Assembly (NCBI GenBank): GCA_024400835.1
Contig: JAKSMC010000012.1
Span: forward strand, 1-64,000
Direction of reading: 5' to 3'
Origin: Bacteroidales bacterium
GTDB lineage: Bacteria > Bacteroidota > Bacteroidia > Bacteroidales > WCHB1-69
Length of the DNA: 64,000 nt
This document shows positions 24,496 to 33,044 of the stretch, one piece after another. The notes under the pieces were generated by a model. That model saw only the letters and a list, made by a program, of their open reading frames with translations, made no database searches and was not told the DNA's origin. The first letter of the stretch is position 1, and each line of letters opens with the position of its first letter. Position numbers and translations under genes: made by a program.

Positions 24496-25552
24496 GGTTT
24501 TCAATGAGATTATTAAATTCTAATTTTTCAGATTCCGATAGGAAGTCCACTTGTATAGGGACAATAAAAACAGGCAGCAAAGATACATCTTTTTGCAATT
24601 TCTGAGCTTGCAACCTCATCCAATCTTTTTCCGTAGTGAACAAGACCCTTTTTTCACCTTTCCCAGACATGACAATCCTGTTGATTTGTTCCAATTCGAA
24701 CTTATTGTAGGGGTGATGATCGGGGAAATCGAGATGTTGGCAAACATCATAATGTTGTTGCAGATGTTCCAACAGCGGCAGTGGGCGAGCAATGCCAGTC
24801 AGCAGGACCACTTTTGAATTTTCCAGCATTTGCAAATTTGCGGCTTCAGTAACAGGTTCAGGGCTCGCATATCGGTAATGCGTGAAGAAGAGCGGCTGAT
24901 CATTCCGAATTTTCAAATTGCGGCGCCATTCGTCTCTGTCCACTTCATCATTGGGCGCATCGACTTTGGTGACGATTACGGCATCAGCCACAGAAACCGC
25001 ATCGGGAAATTCCCGCAGCCTACCAGCCGGCATCGGATAATCCTTGAAATAAGGTCGGCGGAACTCTGTCAAGACCAAACGTACTGTTGGTGAGAAATTG
25101 AGATGCTGGTAGGCATCGTCCATGACCACCACATCCGTTTCAGGAGCATATTCGCACAATTTGATCACGCCCTCACGTCGGTCACCATCAACGGCCAAAG
25201 GCAGTTTGGGAAAGCGATAGTGCAACAGCAGCGGTTCATCGCCAATCAAATCAGCTGACAACTTCTCCGTGGGCGTTGTATTGGCAAGGACATAGCCTCG
25301 GGACTTCCTTCCATACCCTCTGCTCAGCATAGCCACATGGTGATGTTTTGACAAAAGTTCCATTAGATAGCCGGCATGCGGGGTTTTCCCCGTGCCGCCG
25401 ATGGCAATATTGCCCACACAAATCACAGGAATTTGCGGTTTGTATGATTGAAGCACGCCCTTTTCGTACAGCTTACGTCGCAATCGCGCGACGTTGCCGA
25501 AAACCCACCCAGCGGGAACCAGCCATCGACGAATCTTAAAGGGTTTGCTCAT
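24473..25552 (-). CDS. lpxK: Tetraacyldisaccharide 4'-kinase
   Basis: Inner-membrane kinase of lipid A synthesis that phosphorylates the 4' position of the disaccharide precursor. 359 aa from the ATG at 25552. The Walker A is GNIAIGGTGKTPH, followed by LSRGYGRKSRGY, GDEPLLL and MDDAYQHL, the family catalytic and DxD-type blocks. The N-terminal RRWLVPAGWVFGNVARLRRKLYEKGVL is the membrane-binding helix region. Start choice: upstream TTG at 25588 lies well inside phoH; the ATG at 25552 overlaps phoH by 17 nt. The gene is part of the M23-phoH-lpxK-punA operon. Confidence 0.94.
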   Translation of the reverse strand: MSKPFKIRRWLVPAGWVFGNVARLRRKLYEKGVLQSYKPQIPVICVGNIAIGGTGKTPHAGYLMELLSKHHHVAMLSRGYGRKSRGYVLANTTPTEKLSADLIGDEPLLLHYRFPKLPLAVDGDRREGVIKLCEYAPETDVVVMDDAYQHLNFSPTVRLVLTEFRRPYFKDYPMPAGRLREFPDAVSVADAVIVTKVDAPNDEVDRDEWRRNLKIRNDQPLFFTHYRYASPEPVTEAANLQMLENSKVVLLTGIARPLPLLEHLQQHYDVCQHLDFPDHHPYNKFELEQINRIVMSGKGEKRVLFTTEKDWMRLQAQKLQKDVSLLPVFIVPIQVDFLSESEKLEFNNLIENHVRRIKK

Positions 25553-26570
25553 TCGTTTCGGGTGCTTTGTTTTCCAATTTTTCAGCAAGGCGTCTTTCGC
25601 GGCGTTCCTGCGCCAACTCGGCCTGCTTGCTCTCGTATGCCTCGTAGCTCTTGATGATTTTAGTCACCAAATGATGACGTACCACATCCTTCGTATCCAT
25701 ATAGATAAAATCGATACCAGGAATCTTACTTAATATATGATCAGCCTGGATCAAACCGGACTGCTGATTTTTCGGTAAATCTATTTGCGTAATATCACCT
25801 GTGATAAAGAATTTCGCATTCTTGCCCATACGGGTGAGAAACATTTTGAGTTGTGCAGAAGTGGCATTCTGGGCTTCGTCCAGAATCACATAGGCATTAT
25901 CCAAAGTACGGCCACGCATAAAAGCCAGCGGAGCGATTTCAATCACCTTATCCTCCATGTAGGACATCAGTTTCTGCATAGGCATCATATCCCAAAGAGC
26001 ATCGTAGAGAGGTTGCAAATAGGGGTCGAGTTTGTCGCGAAGGTCGCCAGGCAGGAAACCGAGGTTCTCACCTGCTTCGACAGCCGGACGAGTAAGGATT
26101 ATTCTTTTTATCTGCTTGTTTTTCAAAGCCCTTACAGCCAGTGCGACAGCAGTGTAGGTTTTACCGGTTCCGGCGGGCCCCACCACAAAGACCATATCGT
26201 TTTTGGCAGCACTTTCCACCAAACGTTTCTGATTGGGTGTAATAGCCTTGATGACTTTCCCTTCTCGGCCATGCACGATGACGTTCGAATCGCTGCCGTC
26301 CAAGCGGTAGAAATTATCGTCTTCCATAGCGGTGATATTGAGGATATCCGTTTCCGTAAGTTTGCTGAATTCCTCCAGATGGTTTTCCAGCAGATGGATT
26401 CTGCTTTCAAAAGTCTCCACTTCGCTATCTTCACCAGAAACCTTGATTTCGTTGCCTCGGGCAATAATCTTCAGTTTCGGGAAAATATGCGTCAGCAGGT
26501 CAATATTGGCATTTTGGCTACCGTAAAGTCCTACTACGGCAGTGGGTTCTATCGTGATGATTTTTTCCAT
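25536..26570 (-). CDS. PhoH-family ATPase
   Basis: Cytoplasmic ATPase of 344 aa. N-terminal KH-like part (GNEIKVSGEDSEVETFESRI) then the PhoH P-loop domain: GPAGTGKTYTAVALAV (Walker A), ILTRPAVEAGENLGFLPGD, VILDEAQNATSAQLKMFLTRMG (Walker B) and ITGDITQIDLPKNQQSGL. The E. coli relative YbeZ works with the endoribonuclease YbeY in RNA metabolism. The C-terminal tail is highly charged (ERRERRLAEKLENK). Starts 2 nt after the M23 gene. Confidence 0.94.
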   Translation of the reverse strand: MEKIITIEPTAVVGLYGSQNANIDLLTHIFPKLKIIARGNEIKVSGEDSEVETFESRIHLLENHLEEFSKLTETDILNITAMEDDNFYRLDGSDSNVIVHGREGKVIKAITPNQKRLVESAAKNDMVFVVGPAGTGKTYTAVALAVRALKNKQIKRIILTRPAVEAGENLGFLPGDLRDKLDPYLQPLYDALWDMMPMQKLMSYMEDKVIEIAPLAFMRGRTLDNAYVILDEAQNATSAQLKMFLTRMGKNAKFFITGDITQIDLPKNQQSGLIQADHILSKIPGIDFIYMDTKDVVRHHLVTKIIKSYEAYESKQAELAQERRERRLAEKLENKAPETNEQTL

Positions 26571-26572
26571 GT

Positions 26573-27484
26573 TTATTCAATAACAAGATAATCCAACGGA
26601 TTGATGGGGAAGCCGTTGTACCACAGTTCGAAATGAAGGTGACGGGACTTGCCCTCGCCGGAGCCAGTGTTGCCCATTACAGCGATAGGTTCTCCAGAGC
26701 GCACGCGCGCACCCATCTGCTTCAAGAGCGAAGCATTTCGTTTGTAAATGGATATAAGGTTGCCCGGGTGCTGGACAATAATCACATAGCCGTCCGTGGC
26801 GCTGAAATGAGCTGCAATGACCACGCCGTCGGCGATACAGGTGACGGCCGTGTTTTGGGCAGAGGCGATGTCAACGCCATAGTGGTTTTTGGAGGCATCG
26901 AAAGCGCGAGTCACAGAGCCAATGGCCGGCGGGTAAATGGAGATAGCCGAAATCTTGGCCTGGTCGATGCCGGGTTTGCTTCCGGAGCCATTGTCTTCAC
27001 TCACACGACCGAGGATCATCTCGGCTTCCTCTTCCAGATCTTCGGCTTCAGCCATGCGCTTTTTGTCACGCATAGTCATGTGCGTGTTGGGTGTGGCTTC
27101 AGCATCGTCATCAACTTCCTCTTCGGCAGGCATATCGTCAGTCAGCTGTGCGATGAAATTGTCAATATAGGCCTGATTGTCCGCGATAGCTTTTTCCAAT
27201 GAGTCGACACGAGCCGCTGTTTTTTTGTACATCTTGTAATCCTTCTGGCTCGTATAGCCAGGAATATACACACGCAAGGGCGTGAAAGCGATCAGAAGCG
27301 ATGTCAGCACAATAATGACGAAAGCTGCAATCACCGCAGTGACCACCATCTTCTGAATGGTAATCCTTCTAATGACGAAACTTTGCTCATGGGTGTCCTC
27401 GTTGGAAAACACCAGTCTGTAGCGCGTTTTCCACTCTGTTTTGATAGTATTCCAAATGTTTTTTACCTTATCGAACTTACCCAT
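26573..27484 (-). CDS. M23-family peptidase with intact zinc site
   Basis: LytM/M23 murein endopeptidase, 303 aa, anchored by one transmembrane helix (about residues 46-68, MVVTAVIAAFVIIVLTSLLIAF). A coiled-coil stretch with an acidic insert (MPAEEEVDDDAEA) leads to the catalytic domain. Zinc ligands are present: HYGVDIA (HxxxD) and HLHFELW (HxH), with GNTGSGEGKSRHLHF typical of active members. It probably cleaves peptide cross-links of peptidoglycan. First gene of the leftward operon with phoH, lpxK and punA, under its own -7 element. Confidence 0.93.
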   Translation of the reverse strand: MGKFDKVKNIWNTIKTEWKTRYRLVFSNEDTHEQSFVIRRITIQKMVVTAVIAAFVIIVLTSLLIAFTPLRVYIPGYTSQKDYKMYKKTAARVDSLEKAIADNQAYIDNFIAQLTDDMPAEEEVDDDAEATPNTHMTMRDKKRMAEAEDLEEEAEMILGRVSEDNGSGSKPGIDQAKISAISIYPPAIGSVTRAFDASKNHYGVDIASAQNTAVTCIADGVVIAAHFSATDGYVIIVQHPGNLISIYKRNASLLKQMGARVRSGEPIAVMGNTGSGEGKSRHLHFELWYNGFPINPLDYLVIE

Positions 27485-27507
27485 ATCCGTATTTTTCTTA
27501 AGGGCGG

Positions 27508-27515
27508 CAAAGATA
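27508..27515 (-). promoter_or_regulatory. -7 promoter element of the M23-phoH-lpxK-punA operon
   Basis: TATCTTTG on the minus strand followed by GCCGCC, about 24 nt before the M23 ATG. Confidence 0.76.
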
Positions 27516-27619
27516 GAAAAAAAATGTGGTATTGGGAAACAAAAGGAAGTGGCAAAATCAAAGGATAAAATATCGCCACCAAAAAGGGAACGTATGCACC
27601 TAAGAATCCATATTTTTAC

Positions 27620-27627
27620 TAATTTTG
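27620..27627 (+). promoter_or_regulatory. -7 promoter element of the dCMP deaminase gene
   Basis: TAATTTTG followed by CGCC, 20 nt before the ATG. Confidence 0.68.
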
Positions 27628-27646
27628 CGCCTTCAAAAAAAAGACT

Positions 27647-28138
27647 ATGGAAGAGACCAATTACGTACGTCCGTCATGGGACGAATATTTCATGGAAATT
27701 GCTGACACCGTCAGCAAGCGTGCGACATGTGACAGAGGCCGAAGCGGCTGTGTCATCGTCAGAGACCGCCAGATCTTAGTCACCGGCTATGTCGGTTCCC
27801 CAAAAGGATTGCCGCATTGTGACGAAGTAGGCCACCAGCTGAAGCAGACCGTACACGAAGACGGTACAGTGACGCAGCACTGTGTCCGGACCGTTCATGC
27901 CGAGCAAAACGCCATATGCCAGGCCGCCAAATTAGGCATCGCCCTTGAGGGAGCCACATTATACTGCCGTATGACGCCGTGTCGCGTATGCGCGATGCTC
28001 ATCATCAACTGCGGCATCAAACGCGTGGTCTGCGCCAACAAATACCACGCCGGCGCCGAATCCGAAGAGATGTTCGCCAAAGCAGGCGTCCAAATCGAAT
28101 TCTTCTCCGACGAAGTCGTTCAGTACAAAAACCAATAA
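27647..28138 (+). CDS. Deoxycytidylate (dCMP) deaminase family
   Basis: Zinc deaminase of 163 aa that converts dCMP to dUMP, feeding dTMP synthesis. Zinc site: HAEQNAICQAA (HAE) and TPCRVCAMLIINCGIKRVV (PCxxC). The N-terminal block RPSWDEYFMEIADTVSKRATC and the VTGYVGSPKGLPHCDEVG insertion fit the dCMP deaminase/ComEB group. A radical SAM gene follows 20 nt downstream. Confidence 0.93.
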   Translation: MEETNYVRPSWDEYFMEIADTVSKRATCDRGRSGCVIVRDRQILVTGYVGSPKGLPHCDEVGHQLKQTVHEDGTVTQHCVRTVHAEQNAICQAAKLGIALEGATLYCRMTPCRVCAMLIINCGIKRVVCANKYHAGAESEEMFAKAGVQIEFFSDEVVQYKNQ

Positions 28139-28158
28139 CCTTTCATTTCCGAAATCTC

Positions 28159-28935
28159 ATGTCCACATTTCTTTGGGAATCCATATCATTTGGACCAATA
28201 CACAGTCGGAGATTAGGCAGTTCCCTCGGCGTCAACCTCCTGCCCACCGACGTGAAAATATGCTCGTTCAACTGCCTTTATTGTGAATGCGGCTGGACAC
28301 TGGAAAAAAGTCTGACCGCCCGCGAATACTACCCAGTAGAGACCGTTTTGCAAGCCATTGAGCACAAGCTGAGTTCCTGCCAGGAACAAGGCACACCCGT
28401 TGACAGCATCACCTTCTCCGGCAACGGCGAGCCGACGTTGCATCCTCATTTCGACAAAATCATCGACGGGTTGATTCCCCTGAGAGACAAATACTACCCC
28501 CAAGCCGTCATCTCCTGTTTGTCCAATGCCACTCAGCTGATGAGGCCGGAAGTTTGCACCGCCTTGAAACGCATCGAAAATCCTATTCTGAAATTGGATG
28601 CCGGCACGCAGGAACTGCTGGACATCATCAACAAGCCTACGATCCCGGTAAACATCCAAGACGTTATAGACCAGTTGAAAACGTTCGACGGAGAAGTCAT
28701 CATCCAAACGATGTTCCTCAGCGGAGAGCAAGACGGCATTGCCTTTGACAACAGTCAGGAACCAGATTTCTCACAATGGTTAGAATCCGTCAAAAGCATC
28801 CGACCCAAGAAGGTTATGATATACTCTCTCGACCGCGAGACGCCAGCTTTGCAACTTCACAAATTTGACAAAGAAAAGTTGGAAACCATTGCTGAAAAAG
28901 TTAGAGAAACCGGCATCCTGACAGAAACTTACTAA
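28159..28935 (+). CDS. Radical SAM protein
   Basis: Radical S-adenosylmethionine enzyme of 258 aa. ISFGPIHSRRLGSSLGVNLLP then the [4Fe-4S] motif CSFNCLYCECGW (CxxxCxxC) and FSGNGEPTLHPHF (glycine-rich SAM-binding GGE-like motif). It belongs to the COG0731-like group, which includes tRNA wybutosine enzymes, but the Bacteroidales members have no proven role. The ATG at 28159 is right for homologues; the longer reading frame upstream runs through the deaminase gene and has no coding character. Confidence 0.87.
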   Translation: MSTFLWESISFGPIHSRRLGSSLGVNLLPTDVKICSFNCLYCECGWTLEKSLTAREYYPVETVLQAIEHKLSSCQEQGTPVDSITFSGNGEPTLHPHFDKIIDGLIPLRDKYYPQAVISCLSNATQLMRPEVCTALKRIENPILKLDAGTQELLDIINKPTIPVNIQDVIDQLKTFDGEVIIQTMFLSGEQDGIAFDNSQEPDFSQWLESVKSIRPKKVMIYSLDRETPALQLHKFDKEKLETIAEKVRETGILTETY

Positions 28936-28962
28936 GCACTTTTCTACATCATTCATAAGAAC

Positions 28963-28995
28963 CGCAAGCCCTAAAAAAAGGGCTTGTTGTTTTAT
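28963..28995 (+). terminator. Terminator after the radical SAM gene
   Basis: Eight-bp stem CAAGCCCT/AGGGCTTG (28965-28972 with 28979-28986), followed by T-rich sequence. Confidence 0.78.
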
Positions 28996-29006
28996 GCCTT
29001 TTTTTG

Positions 29007-29014
29007 TACTTTTG
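29007..29014 (+). promoter_or_regulatory. -7 promoter element of sprE/porW
   Basis: TACTTTTG followed by CGCGC; a TTG at 28987-28989 gives a 17-bp spacer. The leader to the sprE start is about 110 nt, longer than usual in this window. Confidence 0.7.
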
Positions 29015-29043
29015 CGCGCTTTTATAATAGGGTGAAATATTTT

Positions 29044-29112
29044 ATGTTAAAGAATGTTTTTCCCACCAAAATAAAAAAGACATTTCTTCGTTATGTCCTT
29101 TTTGAAAAATAA
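29044..29112 (+). CDS. Possible 22-codon leader ORF upstream of sprE/porW
   Basis: ATG at 29044, 22 sense codons (MLKNVFPTKIKKTF...), TAA at 29110-29112. It is in the sprE transcript and in the same frame as sprE, separated by the stop and 18 nt. The product is basic and resembles nothing I know. It could be a leader peptide that controls sprE translation, or chance. Confidence 0.3.
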   Translation: MLKNVFPTKIKKTFLRYVLFEK

Positions 29113-29130
29113 AAAACAAACGATAACTCA

Positions 29131-31848
29131 TTGAAATTGAAACAGAACTCTAATATATCAACGGTATTGTTCTATAGTCTGCTCTTCCTTGTGGCGGTGG
29201 CTATGAGCAGTTGTTCTACATCCAAGAACACATTCCCGAATCGTGCGTACCACAACATGACCTGCCGATACAACGTGCTGTGGAACGGGCAGCAATCCAT
29301 GAAATCTGCCGAAACCGAATTGGCGAAACTGAACAAGGACAACTATACGGCAACACTTCCTGTCTACAACTACCCTGCCAAATCCGATTTAGGTTCCGCG
29401 CTTCCCCATCTCGACCGCACCATTGAAAAATCATCCAAAGCCATCTTCAAACATTCCATGCTGATACATGGCAAAGAATATGTGAAAACCATCGATGATG
29501 CATACTTGATCATGGGCAAAGCCTATTTCCACAAGCAGGATTATTCCCAAGCGCAGCGCATCTTCACCTACATCACGCATAACTATCCCAAGTCCAACAC
29601 CTATAACGAGGCTGCCGTGATGCTGGCTCGTACGGCCATGCGCCAAGAGTATTATGCTTCGGCCGACGAGCAATTGGAGAATCTCCACTATCTGGCCACC
29701 AACAAGAAGAACAAGAAGTTCAACGTCCTGTTCAATTCAGCCAAAGCCGAATACCATCTCACCGCTCCTGACGGGGACATGCAGGAGGCCATCGACTATT
29801 TAAACGACGCCATCAAAGCGCACCCGAAAAGAGAGTTCAACTCCCGCCTTCACCTCATCCTTGGTGAACTGTACGAGAAAATGGGGCAACAAAGTGACGC
29901 ACAGAAGAACTTCGAATACGTCATCAAAAAATCCGCCACCTACGAAATGGTCTTCTGCGCCCAAATGCACCTGGCCAACAACTACGACGGTTCTCCTTCT
30001 TCCAGAAATTCCATCATGAAGCAGCTCAACAAGATGTTGGAAGAAACTAAGAACGAAGATTTCAAAGACCAAATCTACTACGCATGCTCCGAAATCGCCC
30101 GCATTGATGAGGACGACACGCTGCGCAAACAATACCTCGCCAAATCCGTATCCTCATCAACGAACAACAGCTACCAACGGACATTCTCAAGTTTGACATT
30201 GGCAGACCTCTTTTTCGAAGAGAACGAATATCGTCAGGCTCAAGCCTACTACGATACGGCAGCCATGAGCATTCCCAAGAACTATCCCAACTACGACCAA
30301 ATCATTCAAAAATCCAATGTGTTGAAAGATTTGGTTTTGAAATTGGACGAAATAGACTTGCAGGACAGTTTGCAGCGCATCGCCAAGATGCCAGAGGCAA
30401 AGCGTAATGCATGGGTGAAGAAAATGATTGCAGACTACACCGAGGCCGAACGCAAGGCTGCCGCAGAAGAAGCCGAACGTATGCTGGCCCTGCAAAACGC
30501 CTCCAACTACACCAACATCAACACAACCTCATCCAACGGCAAATGGTACTTCTACAACCAGTCATTGGTAACTGCAGGTCAGCAGGACTTCTACAGAAGA
30601 TGGGGCAATCGTAAATTGGAAGACAACTGGTTCATCAGCAACAAAACGCAAATCTCCTTTGACGATTTGGCCGCTATGAACGACCCCAATGCGGCAGCGG
30701 ACTCCGTTGAATACGATGAAGATGGCAATCCTATCCCGAAACGGGAAACAGACCCCAAGAAAGAGGCCTACTATCTGCAAGACCTTCCGCTCACGCCTGA
30801 AGCCATTGACTCTTCCAATGCCATCATCGCCTCTGATTTGTATGAAGCAGGCTATATCTACCAAGACTTACTGAACGATGCACCGCGTGCTTGTTCATGC
30901 TTTGAGTCATTGGTCTCCCGTTACCCAGACTGCGAATACGCACTGCCTTGCACCTACCTGCTATACCTGCTGTACAAAGACTTTGACAAGTCGAAATCCG
31001 ACCAACACAAGAACCTACTGCTCTCCAAATATCCAGACACGGATTACGCCAAGTTGATCAACGACCCGAAATACTACGAAAAGCTTGCCGAGAAGCAGAA
31101 GGCATTGGAGAACCGATACAACGACGTTTACGACAATTTCACGAAAAAGAAATGGCGTGATGTCGTTAACGCAGCAGACCAAGCAATTCCGCAATGTTCT
31201 GACAAGACCCTGAAGTCCAAATACAGCTATCTGCGTGCTGTTGCTGCCGGACAGGTTTTCAACGAAGACTCTCTGATTCGTGGAATGCAAAGAATCCTCA
31301 CGGAATTTCCAGGCACACCTGTCGCAGAGTTGGCACAGGTTTACCTTTCCACTATCGACCCCGCGAAAATAAACCCCGGAGTTGCCACAAGCGGACAAGC
31401 ATCTGAAGCCAAAGGTGCTGCCGGCCAAACATCCGCACAAACTCCTACCGCTCCCGAGGTCATAAAAGACCCGTTCGTTTACAACGAAAAAGAGCTGCAC
31501 TACGTCATCCTTTTAGTCACTACTGCCAACCTCCCCGTCTTAGGTGTGAAACAAAATCTGACATCTTTTAACACCACCTATTTCAGTTTGCAGAAATTCA
31601 ACATCAACAGTTTCTACATCAACAACACCCAGCAGATGGTGACAGTCGCAAAATTCACCAACGCTCAAGCGGCAATGGACTACTATGACATTCTCGTCAA
31701 AAACGAGAAATTCGCACCTGACATTGCGAACAACAACATCACGGTATATGCCATTTCCGCAACCAACTATTCAACCTACTACAACAAGAAAGACCAACGT
31801 GAATTTTACGACAAATTTTTCAAAGACAATTATTTAAAAACCAAATAA
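29131..31848 (+). CDS. porW: T9SS lipoprotein SprE/PorW
   Basis: Outer-membrane-associated TPR lipoprotein of the type IX secretion system, 905 aa, of normal length. SprE/PorW links PorN/GldN complexes to the translocon. Lipoprotein signal with lipobox MSSC (C28). The start of the mature protein, CSTSKNTFPNRAYHNMTCRYNVLWNGQQS, is the family hallmark. TPR-like repeats fill about 110-330 (YLIMGKAYFHKQDYSQAQRIF and others), and further repeats lie in the C-terminal half. No ATG is available before the signal peptide, so translation must start at TTG 29131 (or 29137). Followed by bactofilin after 27 nt, as in many Bacteroidota. Confidence 0.9.
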   Translation: MKLKQNSNISTVLFYSLLFLVAVAMSSCSTSKNTFPNRAYHNMTCRYNVLWNGQQSMKSAETELAKLNKDNYTATLPVYNYPAKSDLGSALPHLDRTIEKSSKAIFKHSMLIHGKEYVKTIDDAYLIMGKAYFHKQDYSQAQRIFTYITHNYPKSNTYNEAAVMLARTAMRQEYYASADEQLENLHYLATNKKNKKFNVLFNSAKAEYHLTAPDGDMQEAIDYLNDAIKAHPKREFNSRLHLILGELYEKMGQQSDAQKNFEYVIKKSATYEMVFCAQMHLANNYDGSPSSRNSIMKQLNKMLEETKNEDFKDQIYYACSEIARIDEDDTLRKQYLAKSVSSSTNNSYQRTFSSLTLADLFFEENEYRQAQAYYDTAAMSIPKNYPNYDQIIQKSNVLKDLVLKLDEIDLQDSLQRIAKMPEAKRNAWVKKMIADYTEAERKAAAEEAERMLALQNASNYTNINTTSSNGKWYFYNQSLVTAGQQDFYRRWGNRKLEDNWFISNKTQISFDDLAAMNDPNAAADSVEYDEDGNPIPKRETDPKKEAYYLQDLPLTPEAIDSSNAIIASDLYEAGYIYQDLLNDAPRACSCFESLVSRYPDCEYALPCTYLLYLLYKDFDKSKSDQHKNLLLSKYPDTDYAKLINDPKYYEKLAEKQKALENRYNDVYDNFTKKKWRDVVNAADQAIPQCSDKTLKSKYSYLRAVAAGQVFNEDSLIRGMQRILTEFPGTPVAELAQVYLSTIDPAKINPGVATSGQASEAKGAAGQTSAQTPTAPEVIKDPFVYNEKELHYVILLVTTANLPVLGVKQNLTSFNTTYFSLQKFNINSFYINNTQQMVTVAKFTNAQAAMDYYDILVKNEKFAPDIANNNITVYAISATNYSTYYNKKDQREFYDKFFKDNYLKTK

Positions 31849-31875
31849 AATTGATAATCAATAATAATCCATATT

Positions 31876-32265
31876 ATGAAAGAGTCTGACAACAGAGAAA
31901 TCGGTGCCATCAACATTATCGCACAAGGCACACAATTAGAGGGCAGCATCCTCACCAACGGCGACTGCCGCATTGACGGTGTAGTCAAAGGCAACGTCAC
32001 GTCAAAAGCAAAAATCATCATCGGCCGCAGCGGCAAAGTTGACGGCAACGTCACGTGCGCCAATATCGATATCGAAGGAACCATCAATGCAGAAACATTG
32101 AACGTCACTGAACTGATATTTCTGAAGGAAACCGCCAATGTGGTTGGTAACATCTCCGCCAACAAGATTGCCATCGAGCCAGGTGCTGAATTTTCCGGAA
32201 ACTGCAAGATGCACAATCAGAGAGCAGCCGCTCCTGCCGCACAACCTCAACCCGAGAAGAGATAA
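31876..32265 (+). CDS. Bactofilin (polymer-forming cytoskeletal protein)
   Basis: Small beta-helical cytoskeletal protein, 129 aa. The DUF583 core runs from INIIAQGTQLEGSILTNGDCRIDG to IAIEPGAEFSGNCKM with repeated strands of about 17-18 residues. A Pro/Ala/Gln tail follows. Bactofilins form non-nucleotide filaments that shape the cell or localise wall enzymes. Its place between sprE/porW and the AtpI-like gene is conserved in Bacteroidota. Confidence 0.92.
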   Translation: MKESDNREIGAINIIAQGTQLEGSILTNGDCRIDGVVKGNVTSKAKIIIGRSGKVDGNVTCANIDIEGTINAETLNVTELIFLKETANVVGNISANKIAIEPGAEFSGNCKMHNQRAAAPAAQPQPEKR

Positions 32266-32274
32266 CGTAGGGAA

Positions 32275-32529
32275 ATGCCCCAGTTGCCTCCACGTAAAAA
32301 CGACGCACTCACCAATTACGCCATCTATTCCAATATGGGCATAGAGATGGGTGTGACTATCGCATTGGGCGTGTTCGGCGGTGTGAAAATGGACAAATGG
32401 CTCGGTACATCTCCCATTTTCACACTTATTTTGTCATTGGCTGGCGTAGCCATCGCTATGTACGTGATGATTAAAACCCTGTTAAAACCCAAAAATAAAA
32501 AGAAGGATGAGTCAAAAGATACCCATTAA
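32275..32529 (+). CDS. AtpZ/AtpI-like small membrane protein
   Basis: Protein of 84 aa with two transmembrane helices (about 20-40 and 48-67): MGIEMGVTIALGVFGGVKMDKWL and FTLILSLAGVAIAMYVMIK. The GVKMDKWLGTSPIFTL turn is the AtpZ/AtpI signature. These proteins help assemble the F1Fo c-ring or import Mg2+. The F-type ATP synthase genes that usually follow are not here. Confidence 0.85.
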   Translation: MPQLPPRKNDALTNYAIYSNMGIEMGVTIALGVFGGVKMDKWLGTSPIFTLILSLAGVAIAMYVMIKTLLKPKNKKKDESKDTH

Positions 32530-32902
32530 AAAATTCTCTTTCCGTATTATCGTCTTCTCTGCGGTCATTGCTGCCCTGACGGTGATATTCCAATGGCTGT
32601 GCCCCGCGTATGCCACACCCGCACTGCCCTTCATCGTGCTGTTCTTTTTCGTCATCACGCTGACCACCATCTACATTGTCCTTCGTAACACCACAGGAAC
32701 CGACGGCCGGAAGTTTGTGTCCAGCTATATGCTGTCACGCATCATCAAGATTTTTTCCTGCCTCATATTCCTCGTACTCTATCTATTGCTGAACAAGAAC
32801 GACTCCCTGCGCTTCGCCATCGCCTTCCTCGTCATCTACTTCCTCTACTCCATCTTCGAAGTCGTAGTGCTGAAGAAGGAAAACCAAGATCTTTCCAAGT
32901 AG
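32507..32902 (+). CDS. Small four-helix membrane protein of the ATP synthase region
   Basis: Protein of 131 aa with four predicted transmembrane helices (about 12-32, 38-60, 78-97, 102-121). I do not recognise a named family. It overlaps the AtpI-like gene by 23 nt. In Bacteroidota a protein of this type commonly lies between atpI-like genes and atpB, so an accessory role in ATP synthase assembly is plausible (inference). atpB does not follow; a repeat element and fprA do. Confidence 0.75.
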   Translation: MSQKIPIKKFSFRIIVFSAVIAALTVIFQWLCPAYATPALPFIVLFFFVITLTTIYIVLRNTTGTDGRKFVSSYMLSRIIKIFSCLIFLVLYLLLNKNDSLRFAIAFLVIYFLYSIFEVVVLKKENQDLSK

Positions 32903-32913
32903 GTTTCAAGAGT

Positions 32914-32975
32914 GTAGGGACGCCATTTATTGCGTCCGACAACCATTCAAAGTTTCAAGTTCCAAGTTTCAGGTT
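32914..32975 (+). repeat. Composite dispersed repeat, copy 1
   Basis: GTAGGGACGC...GCGTCCG at 32914-32938 (inverted pair GGACGC/GCGTCC around an AT core), then degenerate TTTCAAG units to about 32975. The same composite recurs in the same orientation at 35854. Confidence 0.75.
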
Positions 32976-33044
32976 TAACATTACCGACTTCGTTTTTTAA
33001 TTTCCCTCTTCAGTTCACTGTTCACTAATCACAGCTCACCATAT

